NCBI GenBank assembly: GCA_004293365.1
Contig: RDYN01000017.1
Span: 1 to 55,641 of the forward strand
Reading direction: 5' to 3'
Source: Oscillatoriales cyanobacterium
GTDB lineage: Bacteria > Cyanobacteriota > Cyanobacteriia > Cyanobacteriales > Microcoleaceae
Length of the DNA stretch: 55,641 bases
Shown here: positions 25,079 through 33,472 of the stretch, in pieces
How positions within the stretch are numbered: the stretch's first letter is position 1
Layout of the letters: every line of letters begins with the position of its first letter
Notes under the pieces: model-generated
The model's database searches: none
The model's input: the letters and a program-made list of their open reading frames with translations, nothing else
Told to the model about the DNA's origin: nothing
Position numbers and translations under genes: made by a program

Positions 25079-25843
25079 ATGAACTTACATCAGAGACTAT
25101 CACTGACATTAATTGGTCTAACTGCAACTATTTTCATCGCCGAATCGCCCGCGGTTTACGCCAGAGATACCAAATCGATCGCCGTGCAGATTCACAGTGA
25201 CGATCCAGTGGATTTGTCTGTGCGTTTGGCCGGCAAGCCTTTGGCGATCGAGCAAACAGCGGAAGATTTTTACAATCTGGGTGTCCAGAAGTACCACCAA
25301 AAAGATTATCCGGGTGCTATAGAGGCTTACGATCGAGCGATCGCGCTTAATCCTAATTATGCCAATGCCTATATCGGCCGGGGTAATGCCCGGGATGATT
25401 TAGGAAACAGCCAAAGTGCGATCGCCGATTACAACCAAGCCATAAAAATTGACCCCAACAATGCGTCAGCCTACTTGAACCGCGGTGTTACCCACTTAAG
25501 GTTAAAAAATAATCAGGCTGCGATCGCCGATTACAACCAAGCCATAAAAATTGACCCCCAATATGCCGAAGCATACATCAAGCGGGGTTTTATCCTCTAT
25601 ATCTTAGCAGACAATCAAGCAGCCCTCGCCGATTACAACCAAGCCATAAAAATTGACCCCAATAATGCACCAGCCTACATAGGCCGCGGTGGTGTACGCG
25701 CCCAATTAGGAGACAGGCAAGAAGCGATCGCAGATCTTCAGAAAGCCGCCGACTTATTTCAGAAACAAGGAGACAATGAGAGTTCTCAAAAGGTGCTAGA
25801 TTTAATTAAAAAAATTCAAGGCACACAATCCGCGCCTCAATAA
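25079..25843 (+). CDS. Exported TPR protein 3 of 3
   Basis: 254 residues from the ATG at 25079 (a TTG at 25067 is in frame but leaves the signal peptide less well placed). The signal peptide MNLHQRLSLTLIGLTATIFI is cut near VYARDTK. Five TPR units follow from about residue 70, with A-I-A-D-Y-N-Q-A-I-K-I-D-P repeated three times almost unchanged. It ends with LQKAADLFQKQGDNESSQK, matching the ends of the other two. A perfect stem-loop repeat lies about 45 bp downstream. It probably acts with or replaces its paralogues. Confidence 0.85.
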   Translation: MNLHQRLSLTLIGLTATIFIAESPAVYARDTKSIAVQIHSDDPVDLSVRLAGKPLAIEQTAEDFYNLGVQKYHQKDYPGAIEAYDRAIALNPNYANAYIGRGNARDDLGNSQSAIADYNQAIKIDPNNASAYLNRGVTHLRLKNNQAAIADYNQAIKIDPQYAEAYIKRGFILYILADNQAALADYNQAIKIDPNNAPAYIGRGGVRAQLGDRQEAIADLQKAADLFQKQGDNESSQKVLDLIKKIQGTQSAPQ

Positions 25844-25876
25844 TCTACGACCTCGATCGCAGATATTCAAAAAACC

Positions 25877-25945
25877 GCAGATAGACATAGAATAACGCAG
25901 ATATTTTATGAAAATATCTGCGTTATTGTGCGTGAATCAGCGGTA
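25877..25945. repeat. Inverted repeat 3' of the TPR cluster
   Basis: A perfect 17 bp stem (AATAACGCAGATATTTT with its complement) around ATG, inside a longer imperfect palindrome beginning CCGCAGATAGAC and ending GAATCAGCGG. It lacks a T-run, so it would act by structure rather than as a classical terminator. Related phrases (GTGCATCTGCGGT) occur at about 178 and 26446. Confidence 0.75.
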
Positions 25946-25962
25946 AAAACAACCGCTACAGC

Positions 25963-26133
25963 CTAGATGAAAGTGAAATAAGGGCGATCGAGATTTAGAT
26001 CCGTCACCCCTTGCACAGTTGCAATTAGATCGTCCGGCTGACCGGCCTTTTTAAGGAAAATGCTAGTCACATTCCCCGAAACCGACAGCAAATAATCAGC
26101 CTTAACTCCCGAAAGGACGATCGCATCCCCCAT
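25963..26133 (-). pseudogene. Remnant of an RTX-type protein C-terminus
   Basis: A 56-codon leftward frame reads MGDAIVLSGVKADYLLSVSG and ends VQGVTDLNLDRPYFTFI. This looks like the last unit of cyanobacterial RTX or bacteriocin-type calcium-binding proteins (IVL-G-x-x-x-D-Y then LIA-x-[VI]-Q-G). A stop lies seven codons upstream of the ATG, so the rest of the gene is missing. It is judged a leftover fragment, but an independent small protein cannot be excluded. Confidence 0.45.
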
Positions 26134-26544
26134 CAGATATATTTTTTCATATTATCTCTGGCGATCGCTCAACTAATTTCCCGGAAATAAAAATTTATTT
26201 CGGAAAAGTCGGATCTTTGGCGATGATGGCGGTTGAGGGTTGACTTTTGAATATTTTTATGTTGTTGGAATTGAATTTGCCAAGTGGGCGATCGCATCCT
26301 CAGCAAAGTGAATCTCAACAAATCAGGGAAATAGTTCTTCGGTACTTGTGATGCTCGACTGCTGCTTTGCGATCGCAATCAGTCGATGCTCGCAACATAT
26401 CAAATGGGTTCCATAAATATATAGAATTCATCCGGGTTGATTTGCGTGCATCTGCGGTTAAAAATTAATTATATTTTCCCAAAGCGAGGGATTTTTTGCT
26501 AAAGTCGAACCGAGCCGAAAATTTGCAGGCCATCTACGCTATTT
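26134..26544. other. Intergenic region upstream of the ClC gene
   Basis: About 410 bp with several HIP1-type GCGATCGC octamers and a GCGTGCATCTGCGGTT phrase shared with the window start. A 69-codon leftward frame (26169-26378) has no recognisable domain and was not accepted. Confidence 0.4.
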
Positions 26545-29355
26545 ATGCCGTACATTACTATCCCTAAACAACTTAGGGAACCTTCCAGGGTCATCGAATC
26601 TCAACTGTTTTTACGACCGAAACGCCTCGCTATCTTTGAAGCTTGCCTGATCGGTTTGGTTGCCGGACTAGCAGGCGTATTGCTAAAATTAGGAGTCGGA
26701 TGGCTAGGCAGTTGGCGAGTTGCTAGCTCCGCACTAATTCCCGCTTGGATATTACTACCCAGCGTTGGTTTATTTGGCGGGTTGCTAACAGGTTTCTTGG
26801 TTGAACGTTTGGCTCCAGAAACTGCTGGGAGCGGCATTCCCCACGTCAAAGCTGCTCTCGGCGGCGTCAATCTTTCCTTAGATTTGCGAGTAGCAGTCGC
26901 CAAACTTCTGACCACAATTTTAGCAGTTGGTTCCGGTTTAACTTTAGGAAGGCAAGGCCCAACTGTCCAAATAGGAGCATCCTTAGCAGGCTGGATCGGT
27001 CACTTGATGCCGACTTCCCCAGACTACCGCCGGCAATTGATTGCTTGCGGCGCTGCGGCGGGATTAGCTGCTGGTTTCAACGCTCCCATTGCTGGAGTTT
27101 TGTTTGTAGTTGAAGAACTTTTGCACGATGTTTCGGGATTGACTTTAGGGACTGCAATTATCGCTTCATTTATCGGTGCAGTTGTCTCGCAACTTTTGGG
27201 CGGCGATTCTTTGAATTTGAACCTGCGCGAGTACCCAACCAGTTTTGCAGCTCAAGAAATTCCCTTCTACATACTGTTAGGAATTTTAGCCGGATTGCTG
27301 GGAGCTTTATTTAGCAAAGGGATTATTGCTTCCTTGCAATTTAACAGGCGAATGCTTAAATTAGGCTTGCCTGTGCGAATTGCTCTCGCTGGTATAATCT
27401 GCGGTTCAGTAATAGCTTTTCTGCCAGAAAATTTTCGCAACAATACGGGATTGCGGGAGTTTTTGCTGACCGGAGAAGCTAACGGTATAACGAGTCTAAT
27501 TGCTTTTGTCGCTCATTTTTTTCTGACAATTATTTCTGCTGCTTCAGGAGCTCCGGGAGGATTGTTTGCTCCTTCTCTAGTTATAGGTTCTGCACTCGGT
27601 CATTTAGTGGGAATTGTGCAAGCAAATTCCCTGGGCGTCGGTTTGCCAGCAACTTACGCTTTGGCGGGCATGGGAGCGTTTTTTTGCGCGGTTTCGAGGG
27701 CGCCGATTACTGCGGTAGTTATTGTGTTTGAAATTACGGCGGATTTCAAATTGGTGCTACCTTTGATGATCTGTTCTGTTGTTGCTTATTTAGTTGCAGA
27801 AAAGGTAGACAGCGGCTCTTTGTACGATCGCCTTTTGGAGTTTAACGGCATTCAACTAACCAAGGCAAAACCTGCCACCGATACTCTCAGCGACTTGATC
27901 GCAGCTAACGTCATGCAGCGCCGAGTTGAAACTCTTTCGAGTCTGCTGACTTTCGATGAAGCGATCCAGGCTTTTTCGCGATCGCACCACCGCGGCTTTC
28001 CAGTAGTAGAAGGCGGCAAATTGGTGGGAATTGTCAGTCAAACCGATTTAGCAAATGCCACCAAGCGCAATTTTTCCGGCAAATCGCTGCTGAAAGAATT
28101 TATGACTCCACAGCCGATCGCAGTCAAAGCAACCGATACTTTAAGCGAGGTTTTGTACAGGCTCAACAACTACAATATCAGCCGCTTGCCAGTGGTAGAA
28201 GGTCGCCGTTTGGTGGGAATTATTACCCGCAGCGACATTATCCGAGTAGAATCCGATCGCCTCAGCGGAGAAACCACCCAAGGCCCCCATCCAGAACCAT
28301 CCTATGTAGTCTATCAAACCCGAGCCCCCCAAGTCGGAAACGGTCGATTATTAGTGCCGCTTTCCAACCCGCAAACAGCACCTGCTTTGCTGCGGCTGGC
28401 GGCCGCCATCGCGCGCGATCGCAATTACGAATTAGAATGCCTGCAAATCATCACAGTACCGCGCAACAGTTCCCCCTCAGAAAGCACAGTGCGAACAACA
28501 AAAAGCCGCCGCCTGCTGCAACAAGCCGAGCGCATAATTCGCAATTGGAACTTGCCAGTACACACCCAAATACGGGTAGCTCACAACGTGCCTAACGCGA
28601 TTCTGGAGACAATTAGGGAGCGTCACATTGACTTAATTTTGATGGGCTGGCAAGGCGAATTATCCACAACTGGACGCATTTTTGGCGATGTTGTCGATAC
28701 GGTAATTCGGCAAGCAGGTTGCGAAGTAGTTTTAGTTAAATGGAGCGAAAAACTATTAGTAACACCCTCGAAAAATGAGTTTTTAGCAGCTAGCAGCGCG
28801 CGGGAATATGCGCCTACAGAATGGCAGTTAAATGCCGCAGGGGTTGATGACGCAGAAAATTCTCAATTTGTGACATCAAATTCATCAGCGACACCAGAGA
28901 CAGAATTTTCCTCGCCTAATTCCGACATTCCGGCGCCAGAATTGGGATTGCACACGCTGATGGGTTTACAGCGCTGGTTAGTACCAATTCGCGGCAGTTA
29001 CAAGCAAGCTGCGGCATTGCGGCTGTTACCTGCTTTCGTGGCTGCCAGTGCTCTACCGGAGATTAAATTGTGTCAAGTTCATCAGCCGGATGTTGCAGAA
29101 CCCGATCGCGTAGAATTAAAACAAGCTGCGGATTTTATCAAGCGCAGGGTTAGTTGTGAGGTAATAGCGACGGCGGTTTGCGCTAAGTCGGTGTCAGATG
29201 CTTTAATTGATTTGGCTCAAAACGATCAATGCGATGCGATCGTCCTCGGAGCCAGTCGCGAAGGGCTCCTCAAACAGGTGATTCAGGGGAACATCCCAGA
29301 GGCTGTGGCGCGCGGATGCGACTGTACAGTTATTTTAGTGCGATCGGCCTCTTAG
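26545..29355 (+). CDS. ClC chloride channel/antiporter with CBS pair and two Usp domains
   Basis: 936-residue protein. Residues about 30-430 are a ClC core with GSGIPH (95-100), GRQGPTVQIG (135-144), the GVLFVVEELL region with the inner Glu (190-191), and GAFFCAVSRAPITAVVIVFE. Gln137 replaces the gating Glu of the usual GREGP motif. Residues about 450-570 hold two CBS units (VMQRRVETLSS and FMTPQPIAVKATDTLSEV) that usually bind adenine nucleotides. Residues about 600-735 and 805-936 are two universal-stress-protein domains (LMGWQGELSTTGRIFG and VLGASREGLLKQVIQG). It is a plasma-membrane or thylakoid anion transporter with a large cytoplasmic regulatory tail. Usp tails suggest ATP or stress control (inference). 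Confidence 0.9.
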   Translation: MPYITIPKQLREPSRVIESQLFLRPKRLAIFEACLIGLVAGLAGVLLKLGVGWLGSWRVASSALIPAWILLPSVGLFGGLLTGFLVERLAPETAGSGIPHVKAALGGVNLSLDLRVAVAKLLTTILAVGSGLTLGRQGPTVQIGASLAGWIGHLMPTSPDYRRQLIACGAAAGLAAGFNAPIAGVLFVVEELLHDVSGLTLGTAIIASFIGAVVSQLLGGDSLNLNLREYPTSFAAQEIPFYILLGILAGLLGALFSKGIIASLQFNRRMLKLGLPVRIALAGIICGSVIAFLPENFRNNTGLREFLLTGEANGITSLIAFVAHFFLTIISAASGAPGGLFAPSLVIGSALGHLVGIVQANSLGVGLPATYALAGMGAFFCAVSRAPITAVVIVFEITADFKLVLPLMICSVVAYLVAEKVDSGSLYDRLLEFNGIQLTKAKPATDTLSDLIAANVMQRRVETLSSLLTFDEAIQAFSRSHHRGFPVVEGGKLVGIVSQTDLANATKRNFSGKSLLKEFMTPQPIAVKATDTLSEVLYRLNNYNISRLPVVEGRRLVGIITRSDIIRVESDRLSGETTQGPHPEPSYVVYQTRAPQVGNGRLLVPLSNPQTAPALLRLAAAIARDRNYELECLQIITVPRNSSPSESTVRTTKSRRLLQQAERIIRNWNLPVHTQIRVAHNVPNAILETIRERHIDLILMGWQGELSTTGRIFGDVVDTVIRQAGCEVVLVKWSEKLLVTPSKNEFLAASSAREYAPTEWQLNAAGVDDAENSQFVTSNSSATPETEFSSPNSDIPAPELGLHTLMGLQRWLVPIRGSYKQAAALRLLPAFVAASALPEIKLCQVHQPDVAEPDRVELKQAADFIKRRVSCEVIATAVCAKSVSDALIDLAQNDQCDAIVLGASREGLLKQVIQGNIPEAVARGCDCTVILVRSAS

Positions 29356-29437
29356 CACGATCGTACCATTGCCGATCTTAGATTTAAGTCGTAACCACGC
29401 TTGAGAACCGCTATATAACTAACAAACCCTCACAAAC

Positions 29438-29556
29438 CGTAGGGTGCGTCAGACCGCGAATTATCTGTCTGCAATCGTCACATTCCGATCTGACGCACCC
29501 TACAATAACTCACTAATGACTAATGACTAATGACTAATGACTAATGACTAATTATT
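29438..29556. repeat. TAGGGTGCGTC inverted repeat and heptamer array
   Basis: TAGGGTGCGTCAGA (from 29440) and TCTGACGCACCCTA (to 29502) face each other across about 35 nt. A CTAATGA heptamer array follows (about 29512-29552) and ends just before the ATG of the next gene. Related TAGGGTGCGTC segments lie at about 33393, 41847-41916, 47172-47245, 47637-47740 and 51460. Confidence 0.85.
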
Positions 29557-30678
29557 ATGGTTCATTTTAACGTCGGCTTTCAAAACTTTAATTCCTTCGC
29601 CGACATCACCCTATCCCTGGCGAAAACCTTAGACAAAATGGGGATTCCTATTTCTGTCGAACCCTCAGAAATCGCCTCTCACGTCACCCGCAATTCCACA
29701 GCCGAAGAAAACCACCTCCTAGCCAAGTGGATGAACTCCGCACCATCAGATTTATTTCAGCTAAAATGGTCTCATTACTGGAAACCTTTCTTTTTAAAAG
29801 AACTCAACGGACACCTCAACTTAGAATTTTTTGCCATCAATTACGAATTCGCCAGAAATGATGATGATTATGATTACTGGATTTACGATGCTGTTAACAA
29901 TTCATCCCACATCCTAGCCGTCAGTGAATATTCTAAAAACGTTTTAATCCAAGCTGGATGTCCGGCCCAAAAAGTCTCCGTCATACCTCTAGGTTTCAAT
30001 CCTTTAATTTCGCAACTCTATTCTCCCAGACGGCCAAAAACCCAAAAAGATATAAAATATATTCTGCACATGACCAATTCTTTTGACTTGTATAGATTTG
30101 GCACGGATCTCGCAATTCAAGCATTTTATCAAGAGTTTCAAGATGATACCAACGTAGAGTTAATCATCAAAGATGGTGGCAAAAATCCTGATGCGATAAC
30201 CGAACATATCATAAATATGGAAAGGCAATTCGGCAAGTTAAAGCCGAAAATAGAGGTAAAGCCTAAATTTTTCACTAAAACAGAACTAGCGGATTTATAC
30301 TTATCAGCAGATGCTTTTTTGGCTCCGTTTCGCGGCGAAGGTTTTGCGATTAAAATTTTGGATGCCTTTGCTGCGGGTTTACCAGTCGCCATGACTCTGT
30401 ACGGCGGGCCGACGGAGTACGCCAATACTGCTAACTGCTATCCCATTGCTTACGATCTAATTCCCGTCGGAGAATGTTACGATACTCAGTATCTAAAAAT
30501 TAGAAATGCTCCTCATTGGGCAGAACCAAATGTTCAGTCTGTTCGCGAACAGTTGCGAAAAATTGTCGAAGATCCCAGGCGTTTTCAGGTAGCCCAAAAA
30601 GCTCGGGAGACGGCGGATTTATTTAATTGGGAAGCGACGGGCAAAAAATTGTTAAGATTAATGCGAGAGTTGTTTTAG
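29557..30678 (+). CDS. Glycosyltransferase, GT4-like
   Basis: 373-residue GT-B glycosyltransferase. The C-terminal half shows KTELADLYLSADAFLAPFRG, EGFAIKILDAFAAGLPVAM (E-x7-type donor motif) and YGGPTEY. The N-terminal half (MVHFNVGFQNFNSFADITLS) is divergent. The linker VSVIPLGFNPLISQLY is the usual hinge. It is probably cytoplasmic and works in polysaccharide or glycan building. The ATG at 29557 directly follows a heptamer array, without a Shine-Dalgarno. A 77-aa gene follows 11 bp later and is likely co-transcribed. Confidence 0.8.
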   Translation: MVHFNVGFQNFNSFADITLSLAKTLDKMGIPISVEPSEIASHVTRNSTAEENHLLAKWMNSAPSDLFQLKWSHYWKPFFLKELNGHLNLEFFAINYEFARNDDDYDYWIYDAVNNSSHILAVSEYSKNVLIQAGCPAQKVSVIPLGFNPLISQLYSPRRPKTQKDIKYILHMTNSFDLYRFGTDLAIQAFYQEFQDDTNVELIIKDGGKNPDAITEHIINMERQFGKLKPKIEVKPKFFTKTELADLYLSADAFLAPFRGEGFAIKILDAFAAGLPVAMTLYGGPTEYANTANCYPIAYDLIPVGECYDTQYLKIRNAPHWAEPNVQSVREQLRKIVEDPRRFQVAQKARETADLFNWEATGKKLLRLMRELF

Positions 30679-30689
30679 GAGCGGAAATT

Positions 30690-30923
30690 ATGGGACTCGA
30701 ACGCAAAATGTTTAGGGGAATGTTTTCGCCTAGCGAAGTGGTAAGATTGAAGCAGCCTTGTTTTACTCCGGGGCGATTGTTTGAAGCAGGAAATTATAAC
30801 GCTGCTGATTTGCCGGATGTGGCTTTTGATATGGGTTTAGTAGATTATTTGCCACCTGTCAAAGGCAAGAGTGCAGAAAATTTCAACGCCCCGAACCCGC
30901 AACCTCAAAACCTTGAGGACTAA
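30690..30923 (+). CDS. Small conserved-looking protein, 77 aa
   Basis: I do not recognise a family. The frame is open from 30627, but an AGGAG (30677-30681) 8 bp before the ATG at 30690 sets the start (MGLERKMFRGMFSPSEVVRL). The middle (PCFTPGRLFEAGNYNAADLP) is rich in Gly, Pro and aromatic residues, and the tail is Asn/Pro-rich. No signal or membrane segment. It lies 11 bp after the glycosyltransferase stop, which suggests translational coupling and possibly a small partner of that enzyme. A palindromic repeat follows. Confidence 0.6.
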   Translation: MGLERKMFRGMFSPSEVVRLKQPCFTPGRLFEAGNYNAADLPDVAFDMGLVDYLPPVKGKSAENFNAPNPQPQNLED

Positions 30924-30927
30924 ACTC

Positions 30928-31026
30928 CCGTTTGTAGTAAGGACTTCAGTCCTAAACATTCCCTTTTGTAGTAAGGACTTCAGTCCTGAAAATTTAAATA
31001 ATCGAAGACTCAAGTCCTGACTGCAA
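30928..31026. repeat. Palindromic repeat family 1, doubled left arm
   Basis: Two left arms (TTTGTAGTAAGGACTTCAGT from 30930 and again from 30964) face one decayed right arm (GAAGACTCAAGTCCTGACTG to about 31023). It lies between a rightward and a leftward gene end (30923 and 31047). Confidence 0.8.
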
Positions 31027-31046
31027 AAAATATCACTCAAGTTAAT

Positions 31047-31982
31047 CTAACCCTTTTGCTCAATCTGGGCAATTAACTCTTTCAAAACTTTACTAGCTTT
31101 ATCATTTTCAATCTGACAAGTTCCCGCATTCCGGTGGCCGCCGCCACCATATTTTAACATTAACTCCCCAATATTAGTTGGAGAAGTTTTGTTGAAGATT
31201 GACTTACCAACGGCGAAAACCGTGTTTTGTTGCTTCAGTCCCCACAGTGCGTGAATCGAGATATTGCAGTCGGGGAACAAAGCGTAAATTACAAAACGAT
31301 TCCCGGCATAAATCACATCTTCGTTTCGCAAATCCAAAACGACTAAATGATCGTAAACTTTGGCGCAGCGCTGTATTTGGTCTTCAAAATTTTCGGATTG
31401 CTCGAAGTAAAGGTCTACTCTTTCTTTTACATCAGCAAGCTGCAAAATTTCATCAATGGTATGATTTTTGCAGTAATCAATTAACTCCATCATTAACTGA
31501 TAATTGGAAACTGTAAATTGTTTAAACCGGCCCAAGCCGGTTCGGGCGTCCATCAAGAAGTTTAACAGCACCCATCCTTCCGGTTGCAAAACCTCTTCTT
31601 TGGCAAATTGAGCGGAGTCTGCTTTGTCAACTGCGAGCATCATCGCCTCGGAAATATCAGGAAACTTTGCTTTGCCTCCATAATATTTGTACAGCACTCT
31701 GGCTGCGGATGCTGCATAGGGGTCGATGATGTGGTTGATTTTGATTTTTTCGTGTCTGAGAGTTTCGCTAAAATGGTGGTCGAAAGCTAGATGAACTCCC
31801 TCAACATATGGTAAATTGGTGGTAATATCGTTATTTGTTATTTCGATTTTTCCATCCTGCATATCTTTAGGATGCACGAATTTAATTTCGTCTATCATAT
31901 CGAGTTCTTTGAGCAAAACGGCACAGACAAGACCGTCAAAATCACTGCGGGTGACTAATCTGTATTTTTTAGTGAGTGGCAT
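31047..31982 (-). CDS. DHH family phosphoesterase (NrnA/exopolyphosphatase-like)
   Basis: 311-residue DHH/DHHA1 enzyme. Motif I is TRSDFDGLVCA (Asp14, Asp16), the name motif is AFDHHFSE (68-70), and a further Asp is in AVDKADSAQF. The C-terminal DHHA1 substrate domain ends with GGGGHRNAG, which grips nucleotide or phosphate. Family members degrade short RNAs (nanoRNA), pApA or cyclic dinucleotide products, or polyphosphate. This member is close in length to NrnA (about 310-320), but the substrate is not decided. The ATG at 31982 is 66 bp from the divergent bioF start, so they share a promoter region. Confidence 0.82.
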   Translation of the reverse strand: MPLTKKYRLVTRSDFDGLVCAVLLKELDMIDEIKFVHPKDMQDGKIEITNNDITTNLPYVEGVHLAFDHHFSETLRHEKIKINHIIDPYAASAARVLYKYYGGKAKFPDISEAMMLAVDKADSAQFAKEEVLQPEGWVLLNFLMDARTGLGRFKQFTVSNYQLMMELIDYCKNHTIDEILQLADVKERVDLYFEQSENFEDQIQRCAKVYDHLVVLDLRNEDVIYAGNRFVIYALFPDCNISIHALWGLKQQNTVFAVGKSIFNKTSPTNIGELMLKYGGGGHRNAGTCQIENDKASKVLKELIAQIEQKG

Positions 31983-32048
31983 ATGCTTCTCTGATAGGCA
32001 GGGACTGATTATAAGACAATATAACTTATTACTCGATCGCTGGACAAT

Positions 32049-33218
32049 ATGAATGCAGACCCTTACGCTTGGCTAGAGAAGTCCCTGGACACTGTTCGTC
32101 GGGCTGATTGGTATCGATCGCCACAATCGATCGAAAGCTGCCCGGGGCCTGTGGTAAAATTAGCCAGCCGCCGGCTGATTAACTTTGCCAGCAACGATTA
32201 TCTGGGACTTGCCGGCGATGACAGGTTGATTCAAGCGGCGATGGCTGCAACGAAGGAATTTGGTACGGGTGCTACGGGTTCGAGGTTAGTCAGCGGACAC
32301 CGCGATTTGCACCGACAGCTAGAACTGGCTATTGCTAATTTAAAACAAACCGAAGACGCTTTAGTATTCAGTTCGGGATATTTAGCGAATTTAGGGGCGA
32401 TCGCATCAGTTGTCGGCCAGCGCGATTTGATATTATCTGACAAGTACAACCATTCGAGCCTCAAAAACGGAGCCATACTCAGCCGTGCAACGGCGCTAGA
32501 GTACAATCACTGCAATCTTGAGGATTTAAAAGCCAAGCTAGAGCAAAATCGCGCTAAATTCCGCAAGTGTTTAATTATTACCGATAGCGTCTTTAGCATG
32601 GATGGGGACTTGTGTCCGCTACCGGAGTTGTTAGCTTTGGGCGAGCAATTTAACTCTATGGTATTAGTAGATGAAGCTCACGCTACAGGAGTTTTCGGTG
32701 CTAGCGGTGCCGGTTGTGCAGAACATTTCGGGTGTAGGGGATTGCCCCTAATTCAAGTTGGCACGCTTAGCAAAGCTTTGGGAAGTTTGGGCGGCTACGT
32801 TGCGGGCTCTGCTGCCTTAATTGATTTTCTCCGCAATCGAGCCGCGAGTTGGATTTATACTACAGCATTGACGCCGGCTGACACGGCGGCTGCTTTGGAA
32901 GCTGTGAGAATTGTGCAGCAAGAACCAGAGCGCCGAGTTCGGTTGCAACAAAATATCGAAACTTTCAAATATGGGGCGATTACCAATCGCCAATTACCAA
33001 TTAGCAATTCCCGGAGCCCAATTTTCAGTCTGCTGTTAAAAGATGCAGCCACAGCTTTGGCAGTTAGCAGCCAACTCAAGGAAATGGGTATTTTGGCTGT
33101 GGCGATTCGGCCTCCGACTGTCAGCGTGAGCCGCATTCGGATTTCGCTGATGGCAACTCACGAGCTCGCACACCTTCAGCATTTGGTAGAGGCTTTGGGG
33201 ACGATCGCCCAAATGTAA
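32049..33218 (+). CDS. bioF: 8-amino-7-oxononanoate synthase
   Basis: 389-residue PLP enzyme that condenses pimeloyl-ACP (or CoA) with alanine, the first dedicated ring-forming step of biotin synthesis. Diagnostic parts are [44 protein letters not shown] (Asp and His contacting PLP), and [17 protein letters not shown] with the PLP Lys. The C-terminal [15 protein letters not shown] is typical. A heptamer-like stretch (32979-33013, encoding [11 protein letters not shown]) lies in a variable loop. No other bio gene is next to it. Divergent from the DHH gene. Confidence 0.93.
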   Translation: MNADPYAWLEKSLDTVRRADWYRSPQSIESCPGPVVKLASRRLINFASNDYLGLAGDDRLIQAAMAATKEFGTGATGSRLVSGHRDLHRQLELAIANLKQTEDALVFSSGYLANLGAIASVVGQRDLILSDKYNHSSLKNGAILSRATALEYNHCNLEDLKAKLEQNRAKFRKCLIITDSVFSMDGDLCPLPELLALGEQFNSMVLVDEAHATGVFGASGAGCAEHFGCRGLPLIQVGTLSKALGSLGGYVAGSAALIDFLRNRAASWIYTTALTPADTAAALEAVRIVQQEPERRVRLQQNIETFKYGAITNRQLPISNSRSPIFSLLLKDAATALAVSSQLKEMGILAVAIRPPTVSVSRIRISLMATHELAHLQHLVEALGTIAQM

Positions 33219-33380
33219 ATTAGACATCTGGCAAAAAGCCAACCTTGAACAAGCAGGATGAAAGCCAATCTTGAACAGGCCCGATCCCTGTGAAGCGATA
33301 ATTATGCCAGATCTAAATTAGACATCTGGCAAAAAGCCAATCTTAAACAGGCCCGATGCCTGTGAAGCGATAATTATGGG
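33216..33380. repeat. Imperfect direct repeat 3' of bioF
   Basis: A unit beginning TAAATTAGACATCTGGCAAA and ending GTGAAGCGATAATTATG occurs at 33216-33306 and again at 33314-33378. The first copy carries an extra 27 bp internal duplication (GAACAAGCAGGATGAAAGCC). A TAGCGACGCACCCTAC fragment follows at about 33396. Confidence 0.8.
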
Positions 33381-33472
33381 ATATGTCTATTGTTCGTAGC
33401 GACGCACCCTACTTTACGATCGGCATCATTTGAGTGTACAATTACTGAACTTTCACTTTAACTTCCAGAAAA

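Noticed and set aside
26169-26378. 69-codon leftward ORF
   Set aside because: No domain or start signal; rich in basic residues as expected from a shadow frame.
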